Origin: Demequina sp. NBRC 110053 | GTDB taxonomy: Bacteria > Actinomycetota > Actinomycetes > Actinomycetales > Demequinaceae | Length of the DNA stretch: 64,000 nt | Direction: 5' to 3' | Assembly (NCBI RefSeq): GCF_002090095.1 | Contig: NZ_BBRJ01000002.1 | Location: 1,488,817-1,552,816, forward strand | Shown: positions 61,850 through 64,000 of the stretch, piece after piece | Layout of the letters: each line of letters begins with the position of its first letter | How positions within the stretch are numbered: the stretch's first letter is position 1 | The notes under the pieces: model-generated | Seen by the model: the letters and a program-made list of their open reading frames with translations, nothing else | The model's database searches: none | Told to the model about the DNA's origin: nothing | Position numbers and translations under genes: made by a program

Positions 61850-62598
61850 CGTCTGCCGACGACGCGAGGCTCATTTCCGAGTCGAGCGCGTTCGCACAGC
61901 GTTGTAGCAACCTCGTGCGCTCGGTGGTCGGAGACCACTGCCCCGCATTCTCGGCGGTCGCCGTTGCCGGTGGTGACGCCGTTTTTGTTCGCCAAGAAGG
62001 CAAGGGCATTCCATTGCGGAGCAGTGACGGGCGCCTAGTCCTGTACCTTCAGGCAAAGTTCAACTGCCGCTTCAGCGCGATGCACGATTACCTCAAGGTC
62101 GAGCGATCGTCCTTCTCGGTCTTCCCAGCTCTCGACGAAACGCCGGCAGAGCCCGTTGTGCGCTACGACTTCAATGAAGATCCTGTGGGAGACGTTCCAG
62201 CTGCGCACGTGCAGTTCCACGGTTCCCACCGGGGCCTCGAAGCGGTCTTGGCGGTGTCCGGGGACTCAACTCGGCGTGGACGCCGCCGCCGCAGGGCCGC
62301 GGATCGCGGTGACGCTATGCACATCCACCGCCTGCACTTTCCGGTCGGTGGCCGACGTTTCCGACCCGCACTCGAGGACGTTCTAGAGATGCTTATTGTC
62401 GAGTTCGGGATCAGTCATGTCGAAGGCTCTAGGGAGGCGATAGCCGACGAACGCGAGCACTGGCGACGAATCCAACTGCGAGCGGCCGTGGCGGACGCTC
62501 CCGAGGTCGCAGTGCAGGAACTAGAACGGCGTGGCTACGTTGTCGACAACTCGAAGGCGGACCGCGTCGGCAGCCCTAATCGAATGCGCGAGGCCTAG
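61846..62598 (+). CDS. Larger protein of the two-gene module
   Basis: A 250-residue protein of unknown function. The N-terminal part (SAFAQRCSNLVRSVVGDHCP, AVAVAGGDAVFVRQEGKGIP) is followed by a basic [10 protein letters not shown] stretch. A motif HRLHFPVGGRRFRPALEDVL, then EMLIVEFGI, comes next and recurs, to my knowledge, in uncharacterised actinobacterial proteins. The C-terminus (EVAVQELERRGYVVDN) is helical. The rare TTG start overlaps the upstream stop. GC content is slightly lower than in core genes, in keeping with cargo. Confidence 0.6.
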   Translation: MTSADDARLISESSAFAQRCSNLVRSVVGDHCPAFSAVAVAGGDAVFVRQEGKGIPLRSSDGRLVLYLQAKFNCRFSAMHDYLKVERSSFSVFPALDETPAEPVVRYDFNEDPVGDVPAAHVQFHGSHRGLEAVLAVSGDSTRRGRRRRRAADRGDAMHIHRLHFPVGGRRFRPALEDVLEMLIVEFGISHVEGSREAIADEREHWRRIQLRAAVADAPEVAVQELERRGYVVDNSKADRVGSPNRMREA

Positions 62599-62822
62599 TT
62601 GCGCGCGGATAGGATCCCTAGGATCGCCTGCCGGTCTTCGCAACTCACACGCAGATCGTTGGCACTGGGCGAGGTGTAGACCTCGACTGGGCTGTCGCGG
62701 CTCGCCACGTTGATTGCGAGGAATGCCGATCCTGGCCGCAACCGTTCGACATTGCGTGCATCACTCGCGAGCCCTCGGAGCCCCGCAAGTTCCGTCCACT
62801 GACCGCACCGGAGCGCTACCGT
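62595..62822 (-). pseudogene. Possible gene remnant on the minus strand
   Basis: The frame reads like real protein near its end (AFLAINVASRDSPVEVYTSP, then SANDLRVSCEDRQAILGILS) but has no good start; upstream it becomes an antisense reading of the next small gene. It may be the 3' remnant of a lost gene. Confidence 0.2.
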
Positions 62823-62828
62823 CGGGTC

Positions 62829-62990
62829 ATGGAGAAGCGTAATGGCGTGTGGACCTCGCAAACGCGCGAGGATGACGCTCGAGACATCGCGTCGCTCGCG
62901 CGGCGCATCGCTGAGTCGACTGACGACCCGCAGGTCAAGGAGTGGGCCGAGAAGATTCGCAGGCTCGCGCGAGACCTCGAGGACAGTTAG
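62829..62990 (+). CDS. 53-residue protein with leaderless promoter
   Basis: MEKRNGVWTSQTREDDARDI opens a short, highly charged helical protein ending EKIRRLARDLEDS. TACCGT at 62817-62822 is six bases before the ATG, the same spacing as the other leaderless genes, and a very strong terminator follows within 10 bp, so this is a self-contained transcription unit. Function is unknown. Confidence 0.5.
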   Translation: MEKRNGVWTSQTREDDARDIASLARRIAESTDDPQVKEWAEKIRRLARDLEDS

Positions 62991-62996
62991 CCCAGT

Positions 62997-63052
62997 GGAC
63001 ACACCACCGCCCCACCTAGCCGCAATGGTCGGGTGGGGCGGTGTTTGTGTCC
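62997..63052 (+). terminator. Strong two-part hairpin terminator
   Basis: Outer stem GGACACA (62997-63003) with TGTGTCC (63046-63052) and inner stem CACCGCCCCACC (63005-63016) with its complement at 63032-63043; the 3' side carries a short T-run. Confidence 0.8.
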
Positions 63053-63055
63053 GAC

Positions 63056-63332
63056 GCGCAGGAGATGGTCCGTCGCTCCGCGTTCGCGCTAGGAAAGGCG
63101 ATTCGCGCTGGGCAAGAGACCGGGACGATTCGCCGTCAAGGGTAAGAACGTGGTTACACCCAACAACTTCCGATGCCCACCGACTTCGCAAGCCACGACG
63201 AACCGATGGGCAACGAGGCCGGCATCTACCAGATGTCCGACGGCCTGGACGAGGCTGAGTTCGAGTCTGCTCTGTCCGAAGCCCGCGCCGAGGGCAACGT
63301 CTCCCGCGCCAACGTCGTGCGCGCTAGGGTTC
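63056..63332 (+). pseudogene. Broken phage-type DNA-binding protein gene
   Basis: One frame reads VRRSAFALGKAIRAGQETGT, IRRQG, then a TAA stop at 63143-63145, and continues in the same frame with IYQMSDGLDEAEFESALSEA, RAEGNVSRANVVRAR. Both parts resemble consecutive segments of small DNA-binding proteins common in actinobacterial phages and integrative elements. The N-terminal part is missing. An ATG at 63173 could still express the second piece. Confidence 0.4.
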
Positions 63333-63336
63333 CCTC

Positions 63337-63573
63337 ATGGAAACCGTTGCAGTCCGAGACATCCCCGAAGACTTCACCAAGGGCTCGTATCGCATCATTG
63401 TCGATGGAGACGAGTACCGTGTGAGCCGGTTTCAGTCGAACGTGATGCTCGACCGACTCGACACCAAGAGCCACATCGGAGAGGTCTATCCAGTAGAGGG
63501 GGGCTGGACCAGCGACGGCGCGCCAGTCGACGCGTCCCTCGAGGACGCCATCATGCGTTTTTTGACACGGTAA
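63337..63573 (+). CDS. Hypothetical 78-residue protein
   Basis: METVAVRDIPEDFTKGSYRI and IIVDGDEYRVSRFQSNVMLD suggest a small beta-rich domain; the end SLEDAIMRFLTR is helical. TAGGGT at 63325-63330 is six bases before the ATG (leaderless). A bidirectional hairpin separates it from the convergent HTH gene. Unknown family. Confidence 0.6.
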   Translation: METVAVRDIPEDFTKGSYRIIVDGDEYRVSRFQSNVMLDRLDTKSHIGEVYPVEGGWTSDGAPVDASLEDAIMRFLTR

Positions 63574-63577
63574 CCGC

Positions 63578-63611
63578 CACCGCCCCGCCAGCCCAAGCCG
63601 ACGGGGCGGTG
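63578..63611. terminator. Bidirectional terminator
   Basis: CACCGCCCCG (63578-63587) pairs with CGGGGCGGTG (63602-63611) between two convergent genes. Confidence 0.7.
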
Positions 63612-63621
63612 CTCATGCGTG

Positions 63622-63939
63622 TCAGGCGCCCTGCATCGCCCAGCCCTCGCGCCGGGCAGCCTCGACAACCTCCTCGAAGTCGACCTCGACAGGCGCAGCG
63701 TCGACGTCCCCTGCGACCCCCGACAACACCGCACTCGTTCCGACGCGCAGTGCTCGAGCAAGTCTCGCCACGTGGTCGGTGTTGAACGGCAGATCGCCGT
63801 TGATCATCGTGGCGAGTTGAGTGGGACGAATCTCCGCGGCCTCTCCGAGTTGCTTGATGGTGAGGCCTCGCTGATCTGCCAACTCCGAGATCGTCGCACC
63901 GATGGCGAGCGCGAGGTTCGCCCCCTCGTGCCGACTCAT
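63622..63939 (-). CDS. XRE-family HTH regulator
   Basis: A 105-residue protein with a Cro/CI-type helix-turn-helix: LAIGATISELADQRGLTIKQ, LGEAAEIRPTQLATMINGDL and HVARLARALRVG. The tail is acidic (AAPVEVDFEEVVEAARREGW). It could be the element's repressor or an antitoxin-type regulator. Its ATG overlaps the end of an upstream gene (ATGA) that runs off the window, so it is the second gene of an operon. Confidence 0.85.
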   Translation of the reverse strand: MSRHEGANLALAIGATISELADQRGLTIKQLGEAAEIRPTQLATMINGDLPFNTDHVARLARALRVGTSAVLSGVAGDVDAAPVEVDFEEVVEAARREGWAMQGA

Positions 63940-64000
63940 GATGCCGCGGCTTCCGCTCGGTACATCACGTCACTCAGCCTCTCGCCGAGTGCGTTCGCCA
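63936..64000 (-). CDS. C-terminal fragment of a gene truncated by the window edge
   Basis: The last 20 or so codons read ANALGERLSDVMYRAEAAAS before a TGA that overlaps the HTH start. Too little is present to name it; the coupling suggests a partner of the HTH regulator. Confidence 0.4.
   Translation of the reverse strand, partial: ANALGERLSDVMYRAEAAAS

Noticed and set aside
62270-62330. Frameshift in the 250-residue protein
   Set aside because: The Arg-rich stretch looked odd, but the conserved-looking motif after it stays in the same frame, so the gene appears intact.
55740-64000. Second attachment site for the integrated element
   Set aside because: I looked for a copy of the tRNA-Arg 3' half (TTCGAATCGCGCC) in the right-hand 8 kb and found none; the junction is probably outside the window.

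Overview
The window is GC-rich chromosome of an actinomycete. Lsr2, CarD, a DtxR/IdeR-type regulator, SenX3/RegX3, a WXG100 protein, DUF3263, DUF3027, DUF4031 and DUF4032 proteins, an orphan groEL under a CIRCE element, and many apparently leaderless genes all point to Actinomycetota. The secreted xylanases with actinobacterial SLH-like repeats suggest a polysaccharide-degrading Micrococcales lineage (Demequina/Cellulomonas-like). That placement is inference, not proof.

Layout. 1-228: tail of panD. 701-4882: a very large secreted GH10 xylanase with three N-terminal CBMs, CBM9-like modules and a sortase-type C-terminus. 5278-11.7 kb: nadB, nadC, lysS, a small membrane protein, lsr2 and a lactonase-like propeller. 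11.7-19.4 kb: gpmA, then the phosphate regulon (phoU divergent from senX3-regX3, followed by pstS-pstC-pstA-pstB) with PHO boxes before senX3 and pstS. 19.5-23.2 kb: a lipoprotein, then carD-ispD-ispF-cysS. 23.5-31.8 kb: a xylan island of two large GH43 proteins and a second GH10 xylanase, each ending in three SLH-like repeats. It sits exactly where rlmB normally follows cysS; rlmB resumes at 31842. 32.8-38.9 kb: DUF4032, msiK, a Ser/Thr kinase, and a MauE/DsbA disulfide pair. 38970-39042: tRNA-Thr. 39.4-41.2 kb: a SipW-type signal peptidase between two secreted proteins. 41.1-55.7 kb: mostly housekeeping genes (ung, groEL, csp, serC, manA, ugd, a DtxR regulator, an NlpC/P60 hydrolase, an aldo/keto reductase). 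55740-55812: tRNA-Arg. 55.8-64 kb: an integrated element using that tRNA.

How the genes work together. The xylanases and GH43 enzymes form a cell-surface xylan-degrading set. They use two display modes: a sortase-like LSSTG tail in the first xylanase and SLH-like repeats in the other three. Both loci have strong promoters overlapped by palindromes of the LacI-operator type, so they are probably co-regulated. MsiK could energise uptake of the released oligosaccharides. The phosphate block is a textbook two-component/ABC regulon.

The right-hand element has a tyrosine integrase, a small HTH excisionase, a RecA/RepA-like ATPase, several short phage-type proteins and a P27-type terminase small subunit. 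No large terminase, portal or capsid gene is visible. That gene content resembles a phage satellite, but a run of 15 G at 61544-61558 may mark an assembly join or deletion, so the end of the element needs care.

Several signals outside ordinary gene annotation stand out: the 10-mer GCGCATCGGC and its complement at 13 exact intergenic sites; a palindrome-plus-hairpin repeat at two loci whose hairpin stems differ but stay paired; and a very common TAnnnT box 6-8 nt before start codons.
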